A stretch of 64,000 bases of DNA from Adiantum capillus-veneris (GCA_014529385.2 CM043953.1:93935342-93999341), one strand, 5' to 3'; shown: positions 1 through 12,124, counted from the stretch's first letter. The notes: generated from the sequence alone by a model not told the origin. Program-made: numbers and translations.

Positions 1-725
1 ATGTCAAGCTTTAAATTCAATTTAATGGCTAAAATAAAGTGGATTGTGAAGACGGAATAGCGAGTATTGAAAAGTGGTAATTATGAATTCAACATTGGAT
101 CTCCTTGACGACAAAGTAAAGCTTAATGGGAGAATTAATCGACAATATTATTCAACAATTTTGTCTATCGACAATCACAACTCGGATATGTGCAACACTT
201 AATTCAAGCAATTGTTAAATTTGTGGACCTATGAAGGTATACGGGTGAGGAATCGAGAAGAAGGCATTTCTAAAGAACTTTGAGTAATTGGTGATTTCGA
301 CTCGGCATCCGATTCCATTGAAGGAGATTAGAAGAGACAAATTTGACTTGGCTGAGATAAGAGGCCAATCAAAAAGAGTTATGGGAACCTAAATTCGGCC
401 AATTTTGCATTTTTTTTGAAGTCATTCAAGAAGAACATTAGCGAGGGCTACTACAAGAAGAAGAAGAAGTGGAATTGGAAGAAGAGAATTGGTAATTTGT
501 GAAGAATCCCAATAGGAAGTCGGAGGAAGCAAGGAGTTGCTTTGTATTGCCTCTTCTAACTCGATGGCGACCGATGGTGGGAAACACACCTAGCATGCAA
601 AGAGATCCCTCTGTCAACCACCACCAAATCTTGCAAGATCTGCATCAAAGAGAGCACCTCGGGGATTGAGATCAAATTTTCCTACTGCCTCGAAGGCCGA
701 GATTGCCTGTAGAGCCTGCCATCTC

Positions 726-728
<3 letters not shown>
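1..728. other. AT-rich DNA, no gene recognised
   Basis: No open frame, RNA gene or repeat family that I recognise. All frames are broken by stops. The stretch ends at a long (CT)n tract. Confidence 0.5.

Positions 729-798
<70 letters not shown>
729..798. repeat. (CT)n microsatellite, about 35 units
   Basis: Uninterrupted CT dinucleotide tract. Apparent Ser-Leu or Arg-Glu reading frames across it are artefacts of the repeat. Confidence 0.97.
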
Positions 799-800
<2 letters not shown>

Positions 801-2309
801 CACTGTTGTTCTCAGCTCTGCACGTTGTCGCTTTTTATGTTCACCCCTCCTTTTCACACTTTTGAACAAAAGTGTGTGGCTTCTATTCGATTTCAAATTT
901 GACCACCCATTGATCTCAAGACCCTTATCTTAAGGGGTTTATTCACCTTCTATTATTAACTCGTAACACCTACACACGAGCCAACTCAATTCACCCCTTC
1001 CATTTACCTTCAAAATTTAATTAAGCAACCAAACACACATCGGTTTCACCTCTTTGGTCGGCCACCCAACACAAGTAGAAAAACTCTTTTGGCTACTCCA
1101 TTCTAACTTTTTTTTTGGGCGCCTACTACATGTCTAGCCACTTAAGGGCCAATTCACCTCCCTTTTGATCCCTCGATCGGCCATACTAATCAAATTATTT
1201 GTTCCAGCAATCCACCAATCCTAGTCCAACCTTCACAATCTTTGGCCATTCACCGTACCCATTGCCCGCTTAGCGGTATGTAGTCGGTAATCAATTATAT
1301 TGCCAATGCATATTTTATTTTCAGAGAGCCTTGGTTGATTCTTCCAAATTCCAATTACCGCCAAAAATTCAATCTACTTGCATCGGACTTGTTCAACCGA
1401 TTGCCACTTTCGACCTTGTCCTGGTGCTCCACATTTGGACTGGACAACATCACCGATCGTTGAGCTAAGTAAAAATTATTTTGTTATTTTCTTTCTCTTC
1501 TCATTATTTTGCATACCAATCAACTACATCTGCATAAATAGCCGTCTAAAAATAAATATACATATAAATATAGTTAAGAAAACAAAAAATGAGAAAAAAG
1601 GTCAGAAGTTGACCCTATTCCTACCAAGGCCTTTGAAGCTCGCCTCCCAAGTCGATGCACAACAACGTCCTTTCTCACTTGTGACATAAAAGCTCTTAAA
1701 ACGGATAGAAATCGCCAAAAGGGCTTGCAAGGAAACCTACTAGGCTTGACAACCATGTAAATTAAACTAAGTTTATTACATTTTCTTGTGTTTTCTTGAA
1801 ACTTCTTGCAAAACTTTTCTTAACTTTTGAGCACATTTTGGAGCCCCATTTGCTCTTGTCTCCCTTGTTGATGGGATGCTGCTTCTATCCATGATGTTGT
1901 ACACAAGTTTTAACCATAAATATTAGATGACTTTTGTAATACAGGGAAAAGTTTGATTCAATCTTAACTTGACAGGTGGCAATGTCACATTATAACTTGT
2001 GACTCGAGATCCATTTACCGACCAACATCTTACCCACAAATAAATGATAAGTTCCATTCTTTCCTACATTTTATGTTTTCTTTTTAGCATCAATTTCAAA
2101 GGTTAATTACTAATTTGTATTGAAGGCAAAAATGCTTCTTTATATATTTTTTGTATAGATAATGTCAGAGTTGAAGCTTACTCCAAGCAACTCTATACCC
2201 CTTAATTCACAAAGTTGACAGGCCATCCGAAAATTGGAAGTTGAAGTCAAACAATGATTTCATAGTCATGCTAGGCCATGGATCACTTCAACACAAGTCT
2301 AGCTAACCT
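799..2309. other. Intergenic DNA, nothing recognised
   Basis: Low-complexity, AT-rich sequence. The best open frame (about 100 codons near 1,378) has no recognisable motif. The last 150 bases may already belong to the decayed integrase that follows, but I cannot align them confidently. Confidence 0.4.
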
Positions 2310-3090
2310 AGCAATTCTTGATCTACTAAAAGCCTATAAAACAAAAGTAGATCAAAGGTCCCAATGGTAGAAGTACTTACCCTTAGTGGAGTATGCCTAC
2401 AATAACACTGTACATACTTCCACGGGAAAAGCACCTTTCGAGGTAATTGAGGGAAGGTCCAAAAGCCCCCTGCTACTTAAAGGACATGGGAAGATCTTCG
2501 CTAGCAGATGAGTATAGCCGAGACCTACAAGAATCTTTTCAAAAGATTAAGGATGCTATCTCTATCTCATAGTGAAGGCAAAAGGCTGTTGTTGATAAGC
2601 ACAGAAGAGCCCAAGCCTTTAAGGAAAATGATTGGGTCTTACTTAAATTTCCCAAGGATCGATTAAGACACATGACGAGCAAGAATCCTACGGGACACCA
2701 AAACTGCTATGCTAAGTTAGAAAAAAGGTACTATGGCCCTTCCAGATTCTTAGACCAATCAATGAGATGGACTACCAACTCAAGTTGCCCCGCCATTGGC
2801 TCATTCACAATGCTTTTCATGTGAGCCTACTAAAGCCTTACAAAGGAGAGCCACCTCGAGAACCAACTATTGAAGACCCATCGGAGATCGAGGGGCCAAG
2901 AAGAGGTGTTGCAGCCCGAGTCCATTCTCTGACATGAAGACAAGGTATTAAAAGGCGGTAAGACTATCCGATGATATCTTATTAAGTTTAAGAATTATCC
3001 TTTTGAAGATGCTAGATGGATGCAAGGCATACAATTAAAGGATAACCTAAACCCTGTCAATGCTTACAATGCTTCCCTAGAGTAAGAAAA
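2310..3090 (+). pseudogene. Ty3/gypsy integrase C-terminus plus chromodomain, decayed
   Basis: The end of a chromovirus-type pol polyprotein, which would insert element cDNA into the host genome. Conceptual translation across several frames gives the signature EYAYNNTVHTSTGKAPFE near 2,390-2,450. The integrase C-terminal block follows (DKHRRAQAFKENDWVLLKFP near 2,595-2,655), then HNAFHVSLLKPYKG near 2,808-2,850. A chromodomain-like segment with IKFKNYPFEDARW lies near 2,980-3,020. At least three frameshifts and stops interrupt it, so no functional protein is possible. The catalytic DDE core is not visible upstream. The chromodomain is what places it among chromoviruses; in that clade it directs integration to particular chromatin (family knowledge). 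Confidence 0.85.
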
Positions 3091-3817
3091 TGTATAAATG
3101 TTTAAAATGAACAAAGTTTTTGTCTTATAAGACTCTCTTTTTTCTTTATTGTGCACAAATGTTAAGTAGTATGCATTCTTAGAATCAAGTTTGTGGAGAC
3201 GACGTCTTCCAAACACGAAGTAGAGCTTGTCATTCTACTATGTAAGATTGATAGGACTTATGCACAAACATGCTTGTGGCAGCCTTAGGATCTCAAGCAC
3301 CAAATGGACTAGTCATCCTTTCTGGAACGATGTCGTAGGGTAAGATAGGGATCCTCTACCCGCTAGAAAAAGGACTAATGAATAGGCTTTATCTTCTTTA
3401 CTCCATAGTTGAGGAAGACTATGATTTCAAGAGAGAGTTAATGTCATAATAACTAATATATAATTCTCCTAAATGATTTTCTCATGTTAAACTGATCATT
3501 TAATATGGGGGAGTGCCAAGGGAGAAAAAGCTAGAATATTGGTTAAGCTGGCAGACCAACCACAAGGGATACAAATGAGGGAAAATAGGGATCCAAAGGG
3601 TGGGCCATCTGCAAAAGAACAATGTGCAACAATGGGCTTTAAAGACCCTAAGGTTGAGCCCATAAACACATCCAAAATGCTAAGATTCCAAAAATTCAAA
3701 GGTTGTGTCCAAAGGTCAAACACTAGGGAAATTGGATGCTTTTTGTGTGTATTAAAAAAGTCTTCACAAATGCTACAAAGGAGGGGGCAAGCCTTGCAAG
3801 TAGGGGATGAGAGAAAA

Positions 3818-3840
3818 ACACACACACACACACACACACT
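3818..3840. repeat. (AC)n microsatellite inside LTR
   Basis: Short AC tract at the position where the 18-kb LTR also carries an AC tract, so it predates the split of the two copies. Confidence 0.9.
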
Positions 3841-4358
3841 CACAAGATTCCTTTACACAAAGGGAATGAGGGACACATGTCAGCTCCCTAGCCCGGATGC
3901 CCACAGGGTGCACTCAAATCCTATTGGATGGCCATGGAGGTGGACCAATGAGAATTAGGCTAGAGTAAATCTAGTTTAATTCATTTAAAAACACTTAATA
4001 AAAGAACCAATAAGAATTAAGCTCTCTAGAAGACTATTGGATAGTCTCCCAAGGGGTCGAGAGCATTCAACAGCCCAATGGCTTGCCTGATTCCTATTGG
4101 CCAGGAGACAAAGGGGTCCAATGAGAGTTTAGTTGCATTAATTAATTACCTAAAGCTTTCAAAAAAGGGGAAAGGGGGACACATGTCAGAAGGCTATCAC
4201 TTATGCTACTTAATTTTTATTTGGCTAAGCTTGGAGGGGTCCAATGGGAAGCCAGCAAGAGGAAATAGCATGAGGGGTCGACCAAGAGAGAGAGGGGCCT
4301 GAATTTCTCAAGGCATTATCACTTACACACTCACACTAGCTCATGTGTGAAGCAAGAA

Positions 4359-4360
<2 letters not shown>

Positions 4361-4423
<63 letters not shown>
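4361..4423. repeat. (CT)n microsatellite inside LTR
   Basis: Pure CT run of about 31 units within the 3' LTR. The homologous place in the other family A LTR lacks it. Confidence 0.95.
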
Positions 4424-4425
<2 letters not shown>

Positions 4426-5078
4426 TCTAAAGCTTTTATGGAAAGCTTATCACCTACTCCAAGCTTGTGAGAAGGGAGGCCTACACCAACAACTCTTGAC
4501 TTTGTGATGCAGATCCAACCAAGAACAAAGATTCAATGCATGCTCATCTCTTCTACCATGCTAATTACTAAGCTATGCTATGCTAATATGAGTGATTATG
4601 TGAGGAGATGTACATCTTTCTCGTAAGACTACTCCTTCCTCTCAATCTACTCTCATACCCCGCTAGCTCTCACCATCTTTGAAGGTGTGTGAGCTCCTGG
4701 GTCTGAGACCATGAGGGAATTGATGTTGTGTTTTTCTTAGTGCTTGCAGCTTCTATCTTCATTGTACTAGCTAGTCATTGAAGGAACACAAAGAATTGTA
4801 TTGTAAATGTCTCTCTTGATGGGGGAAACCTATAATACAAAGCCTTTTGGAGGGGGGACTGGGTCCATGTAAATTCGGTCCTCAATTGTTGTCAATAGCT
4901 TAATTTCTCTCTCTTTTGAAGTATTGTTCATACCTATCTAACTAGGTGTTATGCTTTTTGTTGCTCTCTCCACCCAAGCACTCTTGTTATGCTCATTAGG
5001 AACCTATTCTAATGAAATGATCACTATGTTCATATTATTTTTTGCTACACACAAGTTACTAGGCCATTAAATGTTACA

Positions 5079-5533
5079 TGAATAATGTGAGACCACATAG
5101 GGTAATTGTCCCCATCCAATCTGTCCTCAATAGAAAACATCTTGAACACATCTGTGTTGTTGTCATCCATGGCAAATTCCTACACTTGATGTGAAAATTT
5201 CCCAGAAAGAGGAGAAAAAAAGGAGGATCAACACATGCTATATAGCACAAACCATAAAAGACTGTAAGGGACATGTTATGCAGAAAACGATACTAACAAA
5301 AATTCTACACAAAATGACAAAATAGCCTACGCAATACCACCTGTAGTGGAAACAGAGGCTGAAATGAGCCAAAATCAAAATTATGAGCAGAACAAGCTCT
5401 TCGAGATTCCCTGAAATTTTTGTGGACCTATGAACGCTTGCCAAAGCTTGCAAAAATTGGAGAAAGTGAGTAGGTGTGTGCTAGAGCACCTAGCGACTAA
5501 GCCTGGGAGGATGCAACCATCTTTGATACCAAT
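5079..5533. other. Flank of LTR, nothing recognised
   Basis: Directly follows the LTR end. No 5-bp target duplication can be tested because the 5' LTR is missing. No motif-bearing frame seen. Confidence 0.4.
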
Positions 5534-5762
5534 TGTTGAAATTAGGGTTGCAAGAAAACACACACGACTTAGAGAAGATGAAGAAAGCTCAAGGTTAACA
5601 ATAGAGAGTATATTAGTTTGTGTGCAATGGAAAGATAAGTTAGCCCTAGGGTGATGCACATATACAATGCACGAGGGGAAAAAACTTCCTAGTGATGGAA
5701 AACATTCCTCGTTGTTCCTAAGTGTGTTCACACACATCACTACCACACGTATATGGTAACAC
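5534..5762 (-). repeat. Candidate short LTR with tRNA-Met primer site
   Basis: On the minus strand the sequence ends ...TTTCAACA, followed two bases later by TGGTATCA (complement at 5,524-5,531), the start of a plant tRNA-Met primer binding site. The other end can be placed at TGTTACC (5,762), giving TGTT...AACA termini and about 229 bp. No second LTR is seen, so this could be a lone or truncated LTR, possibly TRIM-sized, or chance. Confidence 0.35.
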
Positions 5763-5966
5763 TTGTGCACCAAACCTCCCCCCCCCCCCCTCTGCCCCCC
5801 TCCCCCACTCTTCCTTAAGCGTTAGTGATCTCTATCTCTTTGAAAAGAAAATCTTTGCTTCATACCTTTCCAAACCTTCTCCTCCCACTCCCTTTTATTC
5901 ATTTCTCTTAAACCTTCTTCCCACACCTTCAAACCTCTCATATTACTTTTACCTTTCATCATTTCT
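5763..5966. other. C-rich spacer
   Basis: Contains homopolymer C runs (about 5,777-5,807) and pyrimidine-rich DNA. No gene seen. Confidence 0.4.
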
Positions 5967-6660
5967 TTGGAAGCCATAAGCACCCTAGTTAACAAAAAGA
6001 TGCCAATTTTAACAAGAGAACTGTCCAAAGACGTGGACCGCCAAGAAGAAATGATGATTCAAATCACTAAAGAAGAAAATCCTCTGCACACCACTCAAGA
6101 GAGCGGTTCCGTGGTTGGAGCGTCCATTTTGACAATGATGCAAGTGCCCTTTTTGACGAGTATAGTCACCTCAACAACCATCCTTGCAAAAAACACGGGT
6201 AATGATCATCTTACTGATTTCTTTGAATCCGTGGTTGATAGCCACATCTCATCGGGTTGGATTGATTGCACATGTTGTGCCATACAATCACTTGTGCCTC
6301 AATCCCCCTTTGTTGTATTTTGGCCAACCCAGCCATTAGAATGAATGATGATTGTGTGGTTGAACTAACTTCTATTGCCGAAAGAGGTTACCACCCCATG
6401 ATGGTTCGCTTCATTGTGTCCGAAGCTTTTCTCGGAAAAGATCTTATACCATATGATAGGCATGGAACTTATGGGAGAAAGTTAGTGATGTCGACCACAT
6501 TTGATGACCAAATTAGAGACATTCCCGAGCTCTCTCACATGGAGGATAAAATGTTCATTTTATGGGACCAAAACCACTGTTTCCATGCGTAGAAAGATTG
6601 GGCATTATGGGAGTGGTTGGATGAATTCTTTACACAAAAGGTTGAGTGCACAATTGTGAA
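5967..6660 (+). pseudogene. Unrecognised coding remnant, part 1
   Basis: Two overlapping open frames (125 codons from 5,967 and 108 codons from 6,266) have ordinary protein-like composition. The second contains VSEAFLGKDLIPYDRHGTYG and later DKMFILWDQNH. A frameshift near 6,300 seems to join them, and the frame runs on past a stop at 6,590 to a possible 5' splice site (CAA/GTAAGT near 6,713). I do not recognise a family. It may be the first part of a decayed host or transposon gene continuing to about 10.8 kb on the same strand. Function unknown. Confidence 0.35.
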
Positions 6661-7765
6661 GTGAGACCTTGCAGAGATGGCATAATTTTTTTTTGGTGTT
6701 CGGCATAATCAACAAGTAAGTTTCTTCACACTTCAATTGGTGCACTTGATAATGTATTGTTTCATTTGAAATTAGGGTGACGCGAGTCCATGTGCCTCAC
6801 ACCATTGCTCAAGACATATCTATGATGCAAAAACTAGCACTTGCGGACCCATAGTCCTTATTGGACAAATTCAATGAAGAAGATAGGGCAAAAGCTTATA
6901 GGGCACTTTGTGGGACGACAATGAACCATTTAAATGTCTTAGACTACCTATGTCTTTGCTAGCGTAACTACTAAGGAAGGTAATTGTGAATTTATAATAC
7001 ACATCATTAGGTAAGCACATGGTTTTTTTTTTTGGAAATGAGTTTGATTTGGTGATTTTTATTGTAAGAAGAATTTGATGCAATGTATCGGCTAAAAACA
7101 CAAAATTTACCAGTGAAGGGGATTAGAGAGTACCACATGCACAAAAATGATTACAAGGTTGGCTGTGAAAGAGACCGAGAATTTTTTTGTGCAAAAGGGA
7201 CTAGAGACAGTAATCATAGCCAATCCCAAAAATGGAACAATTTTTTTTTCAAAAATGCATCTCTTTTGTGGTCTAGGGAGAGAAGGGTTGCAAAATGATC
7301 TCCTTCAGAGTCTACAAGGTTGCACGGGCACGGATTAGTCGTTCAAAGTAAGTACTGTCTGCTTTTGAGAGTGTTGTTTGTTCTCCATAATTTATTTAGA
7401 ATGTTATCCAATGATAAATTGCAAAAAATATTGCCTGATTGATATATTGACCAAGGGTGACGTGTCATTAGTGAAGGCATCTATTCTGATGCAGAAGAAG
7501 ACCTTCTCACAATGGTTAAGAATGCACGTATATTGGTGGCAGCTTCAAAGGTGAGCATACTAACACTAGAGTTTAAGGTCTTATCTAGTATTTCCATATT
7601 ACTAATACTTAATGTGCGGGGGTGTATTGAATGTGGCAAAAAAGATGGAGCTAAGAACTCCACATTAAAATAGCTACATGCACGTGTTGCACATGATTGT
7701 GGCATGTCTCTTAGTGATGCATTGTAGGCTTTTCAACAAAAGCACATTGGCAAGGCTTTTGTGCG
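6661..7765 (+). other. Probable introns and decayed exons of the unrecognised remnant
   Basis: Shows a plausible 3' splice site (GAAATTAG/GGTGACG near 6,775) followed by a protein-like stretch containing VPHTIAQDISMMQKLALADP, then stops. Otherwise AT-rich, with T-runs at 7,022-7,032 and 7,242-7,250. Confidence 0.3.
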
Positions 7766-8134
7766 ATGGAAGCAAACCATACGAGCTACCCACAATTCAA
7801 GGGGGGAGCCACATTTTTCTTGTATTGGCTGATGCATGCTATACAGGTATTGAATTATACAATATTAAAATTGTGTGTTATGAATGATGGAGTTATTCCT
7901 CTTGTTTTTTGTAGATGGTGGTTGGGCGCCCTTAAAATAGGTCTTCGTAAGCCATACCCTGAGCATCCTAGTGATGCATGGATGGAGTTTAAGAGAGAGG
8001 AGAGTGGTATCTATCCTGACAATTGGATAGAGAAGCTCCATGGTAAGGAAACTTGGAGAGATTGTCCATGGTTTTTGGACTATGCGGATGGTGAATATCC
8101 CGAAGACAAAGGTGAAGCATACAATGATAAGTAA
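7766..8134 (+). pseudogene. Unrecognised coding remnant, part 2
   Basis: Open frame of 122 codons. It is rich in Trp and Asp in its second half (EHPSDAWMEFKREESGIYPD, then WRDCPWFLDYADGEYPEDKG), which looks like real coding sequence rather than chance. The likely real exon begins near 7,915 after a TTTTTTGTAG splice acceptor. It lies on the same strand as the pieces at 5,967 and 9,059 and may be one gene with them. I recognise no domain and assign no function. Confidence 0.4.
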
Positions 8135-9058
8135 TTTTTTTCTTGTTCAATTAATGTGATTAGTTGGCTATAGTGTCCTCACTTGTTTTCTGGAATTGTA
8201 GCATTGCACAAGAAGGTTAAGAGTAAGGGCAAAAGCGAAAGTTTCACCATCAATCAGCCTCCCACCGATACCATTTTCCTTAGCACAACCAAGGGACGTC
8301 AAAGCCCAAAAATTGCAGTGGACAGACCTAAACAAGGTAAGAATAGAGAATGACCAGTCATCAGTGATTTTTTAGAGTTCTCGAAGGAGTTTCAAAGTGA
8401 AAGGAGCAAGCATGAAGGTGGTGGGTCAGATTATGAGTAAGGTGATTCTGAACGTCACTTGGAGTCATGGAGATCTAGTCCTTCCCTAGCTTCAAGATCT
8501 TGGGGTCCCAAGCGAGCCATATCCATTGCTATCGGACAAATCAAGGGCATCCACCCAATTTCTGGTCACCCGAACCACTTGACTTATTTCCACTAGGTAA
8601 GAAATGCCACCACAAAAAAATGCCTGTTTTGACAACAACAAAACTGTGATACCTAACATTTCATTAAATTTTGCATTTGACACACTTTCGGCTCACTTTG
8701 ACGTGCAAATGGCAAAAATTTCAAGTGTTCGAGTAGTCCCAATACATCTCATAGTACTTGTTGATGTATGCCATCTACAGAAGGCTATCATGGACCCAAA
8801 GATTTCTTATGAGTGAGTTTATGAAACTTTGGTATCCACTTTGAATTTGGGCAGCACTCTCTCAATCTTCTTTTGCATGGCATTTATGTATTACAGGAGC
8901 CTTTGAGTGATCCAACATCTGATTGTGTCTCTCTCACACTTCAAAAAAATGGAGCCTGATTAGCAGCTTGGGTAGACCTTCCCACACATTGCAAATTTGA
9001 TTTTGGCATTGTTGTCATATCCCAATGGAATGCATTCTTTGTTGAGCTCGTTGCCACC
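8135..9058. other. Spacer between coding remnants
   Basis: Mostly stop-ridden in all frames. Short protein-like islands occur near 8,200-8,340 (Lys/Ser-rich) on the plus strand. Nothing identifiable. Confidence 0.3.
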
Positions 9059-9727
9059 TTGGTTGCAAAATTTTTATTATCGGATGGCACAATAGTCATG
9101 GAATGCTGGACAGACCACTTGGCACTCATCATCGAGGACGCCAGGTTGCACGATGTTTTCCATCTTTGCACTATTTTTCTTCATATGGTGTCTCACACAT
9201 ACGTTGTGGTAGATGACTTCACGGATCTAGTAAGTTCTCAACCATTTCTCAACAAACTTCATGACTGGTAGATATTGGTGTGTTTTTTGTTTAAACAGTA
9301 TCCATATTGCAGGTCCCGACCTTATTGCTGGTCATGCTCACACGTAAAATTGAAGGCCTTCGAGTGATTCCACTATACGATCGCCAAGCAAGAGATGTGG
9401 CAGCTGACAACGATGGGTTTGAGTTTGATTGTGACATGATTCGAGAGCCACTATGGGATTTTCCATGGATGCTAGATACCCTTAGAGCACCATTTTGGCA
9501 TGGAGTGGAGAAGAGTAAGTTCTTTGCTCGATAAGTCTAGGAGGGCACTTTTATGCTCGTTTTTTGCCATTGAACTAGTTCGCCAATGTGCCATTGAAAT
9601 GCCTGCTAATGTCTGTGCTTTTGTAAATAGATGGTTGTTGGGTACCTTCACAAAGGTTGGGGATGCAATTTTAGATAGTCTTGCAGGTTGTGGTGGCTTG
9701 GCAATGGAGTGGGATCATCTACAATGA
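9059..9727 (+). pseudogene. Unrecognised coding remnant, part 3
   Basis: Three successive short frames on the plus strand (9,059-9,271; 9,307-9,534; 9,500-9,727) overlap or abut with frame changes. They contain protein-like text such as GTIVMECWTDHLALIIEDAR, then DMIREPLWDFPWMLDTLRAP, then CAIEMPANVCAFVNRWLLGT. A candidate intron (about 9,270-9,312, ending TTGCAG) could join the first two. Trp/Pro/Asp-rich composition resembles part 2, so they probably come from one gene. No known domain recognised; function unknown. Confidence 0.35.
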
Positions 9728-10442
9728 CATTACATCAACATTGATCGGGACAAAAAACTGCTTTTGGCACGTATTCAACCACAACAACGGCTTCCTATTG
9801 GTCTAGGATCGACTCATCATGTGGGCGAGGTATCATGTAGAGCACAATCACAGCCACCCCCGTCTCCTTCACGACATTGCCAAGAGTCGGTTGTTCCATC
9901 TGCTTCTCCTTTGAGAAGACCTTCAGCTATGGTTCCTAGTTGGCCAAGCTATTGTCAATTGCTCTATCGACCACTATTTCCCACACTGCCCATGGGACCC
10001 TCACCTGCACACGTCCCAATAGCGCAACCCCAGTCCCACTAGTGCAACCCCCACAGGATTTACAACCATCGGGAACCTAAATCCCAACTTGTTTTGATTA
10101 CTCCATATTACCTTATTTCTATGTAATGGCACACCTGAACTTACTGGTTGGTTATACTATGTTTTAATTTTGCTAAATCTGATATGTGTTTGCTCTATGT
10201 TTTTTTCTTGTGACTATGTTTAACTTTTGAAGACAAGTCAATCGATGGTGGTTAATCTTACAATGATTTTTTTTTGTTCGTAATATTTTAAGTGAAAATA
10301 TTGCGAAGGACACGGTGTGAATGACCTTTAAAGTAAAGATGCTTGCGGTTTTTTTATAAATAGCCAGAAGAACACTAGTTTCATTCATTCATTCATGCGC
10401 AAGTCACGCTAATTAAGTATCTATTTTCTAAAGTTATTCCTT
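9728..10442. other. Spacer with Pro/Gln-rich frame
   Basis: 9,764-10,042 is open (92 codons, Pro/Ser/Gln-rich) and could be a disordered tail of the preceding remnant. The rest is AT-rich, with an (ATTC)n tract near 10,380-10,396. Confidence 0.3.
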
Positions 10443-10470
10443 GTGTTTTCTCTCATTCACATATTTACCA

Positions 10471-10811
10471 TGCCTAGGGGAAATTGTGGAAAATTCAATC
10501 AGCATGGTCAACCCCCTCCCCATGTTGCAATTGACCCCATCAACAATGTGCACGCCAATTATATTCTCAATAGTGTATATGCTATGAATGCAGTATGCAT
10601 AGCACAAAGTTCACACAACTACACGAACTCTCTTTGTGCAATCAACGAGGCCACAAGCTCTGTATTCAACGCCAAGCAAAGCCTTCGTTTCAATGCACAT
10701 CCAACCGAAGGAGATATAGATCAAGTTGCCGCACTAGCCAACAATGCAAGTATGATTTGGGGGGAGCATGGTTTTCGCACCCCACAGGAGTACGGTGCAT
10801 CCTTCAAATGA
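10471..10811 (+). CDS. Hypothetical small protein, about 113 aa
   Basis: Open frame from the ATG at 10,471 (MPRGNCGKFNQHGQPPP) to a stop near 10,811. The ATG follows a pyrimidine-rich leader and sits in a fair context. Composition is Asn/Ala/His-rich, with no membrane segment, signal peptide or known domain visible. It lies 0.7 kb downstream of the unrecognised coding remnants on the same strand and may be an exon of the same decayed unit, or chance. I do not recognise it. Confidence 0.25.
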
Positions 10812-11236
10812 CATGTGGAGGCTTGGGTATAAGTGTGGATGGCATACATTGTTGTGCAAGGAATAGTTAATGGAGCCAACAACGACAATAACAACAACTA
10901 GATCTCACCTTTCCTCGCGCTAATGTTGGAGAAATAAGACCTTGATAGCATATTAGCATATTGTATTGTTTTTTCTCCATATCTATCTTATTATAGTTGT
11001 TGTTTTTAGTTGTGTACTTTAAACCCTTTTAATAACAGTATGTGGTGTTATTATTGCAGTCTTTAAATGTTGTTCAAAATGGAATTTCATTATTATGGAG
11101 TGTGAACCATTGAAATTGATTTTCTGCATGTATATGAGTGCTCACAAGTGTGACAAAATAGAAGGACACTTATCTTGTTGGTGGTAATTCTTGTTGCCCA
11201 ACATATAGCACAACATTTGAGAAGACAAGTCACATG

Positions 11237-11240
<4 letters not shown>
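10812..11240. other. Spacer, nothing recognised
   Basis: AT-rich, ends at an (AG)n tract. Contains CAACAACGACAATAACAAC near 10,879-10,897, a short trinucleotide-like patch. Confidence 0.4.

Positions 11241-11281
<41 letters not shown>
11241..11281. repeat. (AG)n microsatellite
   Basis: Pure AG run of about 20 units. Confidence 0.95.
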
Positions 11282-11283
<2 letters not shown>

Positions 11284-11382
11284 AATGATGATGGAGAAGA
11301 AGAAGCTTGGGTGGTATAGTGATAGAACCATTTACCACTTTTTTTTAACACAGGTACAATCGTCATCAAAGCACACACATAC

Positions 11383-11384
<2 letters not shown>

Positions 11385-11448
<64 letters not shown>
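11385..11448. repeat. (AG)n microsatellite
   Basis: Pure AG run of about 32 units, 104 bases after the previous one. Confidence 0.95.
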
Positions 11449-11449
<1 letters not shown>

Positions 11450-11454
11450 AAGTT

Positions 11455-11560
11455 GAGAAGGGAGAAATAATCTTTTTAGAATCTGCTCGTTGGATTCTAA
11501 AAAAGCGCTCACCAAAAAATGGTCGCCAAAAAATTACGTCCGTTCATACCCTCTGCCATA
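11455..11560 (+). repeat. Dispersed repeat, copy 1 of a local pair
   Basis: Matches 12,190-12,296. Shared text includes GAATCTTTT..CTCTGCT, GATTCTAAAAAAGC and CACCAAAAA...TCGCC..AA.AATTA. Each copy follows a dinucleotide tract ((AG)n here, (CA)n there). Family unknown; it could be the end of a small transposon. Confidence 0.55.
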
Positions 11561-12075
11561 TAGAGCAGTTCCTCCTACATTTGGTGTATCTCCTACTACT
11601 TTTGGGCTTCCCCTATTCCATATGCTAGAGATTTCTCAGCCATAGATATAGCTTCTTCTCACAACCCTCATTGGCACGACCCCTATTTTTCTCGAGAAAA
11701 AATCTTGTTTCTCGCAAGAGCATATGGCCCTCCACCATCCTTCTATCAACCACCTCACCCATGATGTATTGTTTATGTCACATGTATTTATTTTTTATGC
11801 AATGGAACATTCAAAATTTTTACTTGTTCTTCTAGATATACTATAATTTTGCAAGGGATCTCTCTTTGTTTTGTCATTAGTGTTAAGTGCATCCATGACG
11901 CTAAATAATTATTGGTTTGAATGTAAGTTACCATTGCTGCTAAATAGTTATTGGTTTGAATGTAAGTTACCCAAAGATGTGTAATCTTGAATGTTTTATT
12001 TTAGTTGAAAAGTAGACAGAGGACATGATGCGCATAGTTTTGGAAGTGAAGTCACTTAGGATTCTTTGAATATAG

Positions 12076-12077
<2 letters not shown>
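11561..12077. other. Spacer between repeat pair
   Basis: No gene seen. Contains a short direct repeat (ATTATTGGTTTGAATGTAAG at about 11,907 and 11,948). Confidence 0.4.

Positions 12078-12124
<47 letters not shown>
12078..12124. repeat. (CA)n microsatellite
   Basis: Pure CA run of about 23 units followed by a short AG run. Confidence 0.95.

Larger units (their letters stand above)
2310..5078 (+). mobile_element. Ty3/gypsy element, 3' half (family A, copy 1)
   Basis: 5'-truncated LTR retrotransposon. It keeps the integrase C-terminus and chromodomain (2,310-3,090), a 3' non-coding stretch, a purine tract (AAGAGAGAG) just before the LTR, and a complete 3' LTR (3,442-5,078). The 250 bases before the LTR match 24,222-24,478 of the element at 18,294-24,897, and the LTR ends match too, so both belong to one family. 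Upstream gag, protease and RT are absent. Confidence 0.85.
3442..5078 (+). repeat. 3' LTR of family A copy 1
   Basis: Begins TGTCATAA after a purine tract and ends ATGTTACA. Both ends align with the LTR at 18,294-20,135. Internal shared blocks include the TGTGGGAGA-like start, a (CA)n tract, and the segment CCCGCTAGCTCTC...CTTTGAAGGTGT near 4,660-4,690. Length is about 1.64 kb. A (CT)n tract inside it (4,361-4,423) is absent from the 18-kb LTR. Confidence 0.85.

Noticed and set aside
666-933. Open frames of poly Ser-Leu or Arg-Glu over CT/AG tracts (also near 11.1-11.4, 40.8-41.2, 44.9-45.8, 53.1-53.4 and 62.3-62.6 kb)
   Set aside because: A dinucleotide repeat has no stop codon in several frames. 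The apparent proteins are translations of the microsatellite with no conserved flank.
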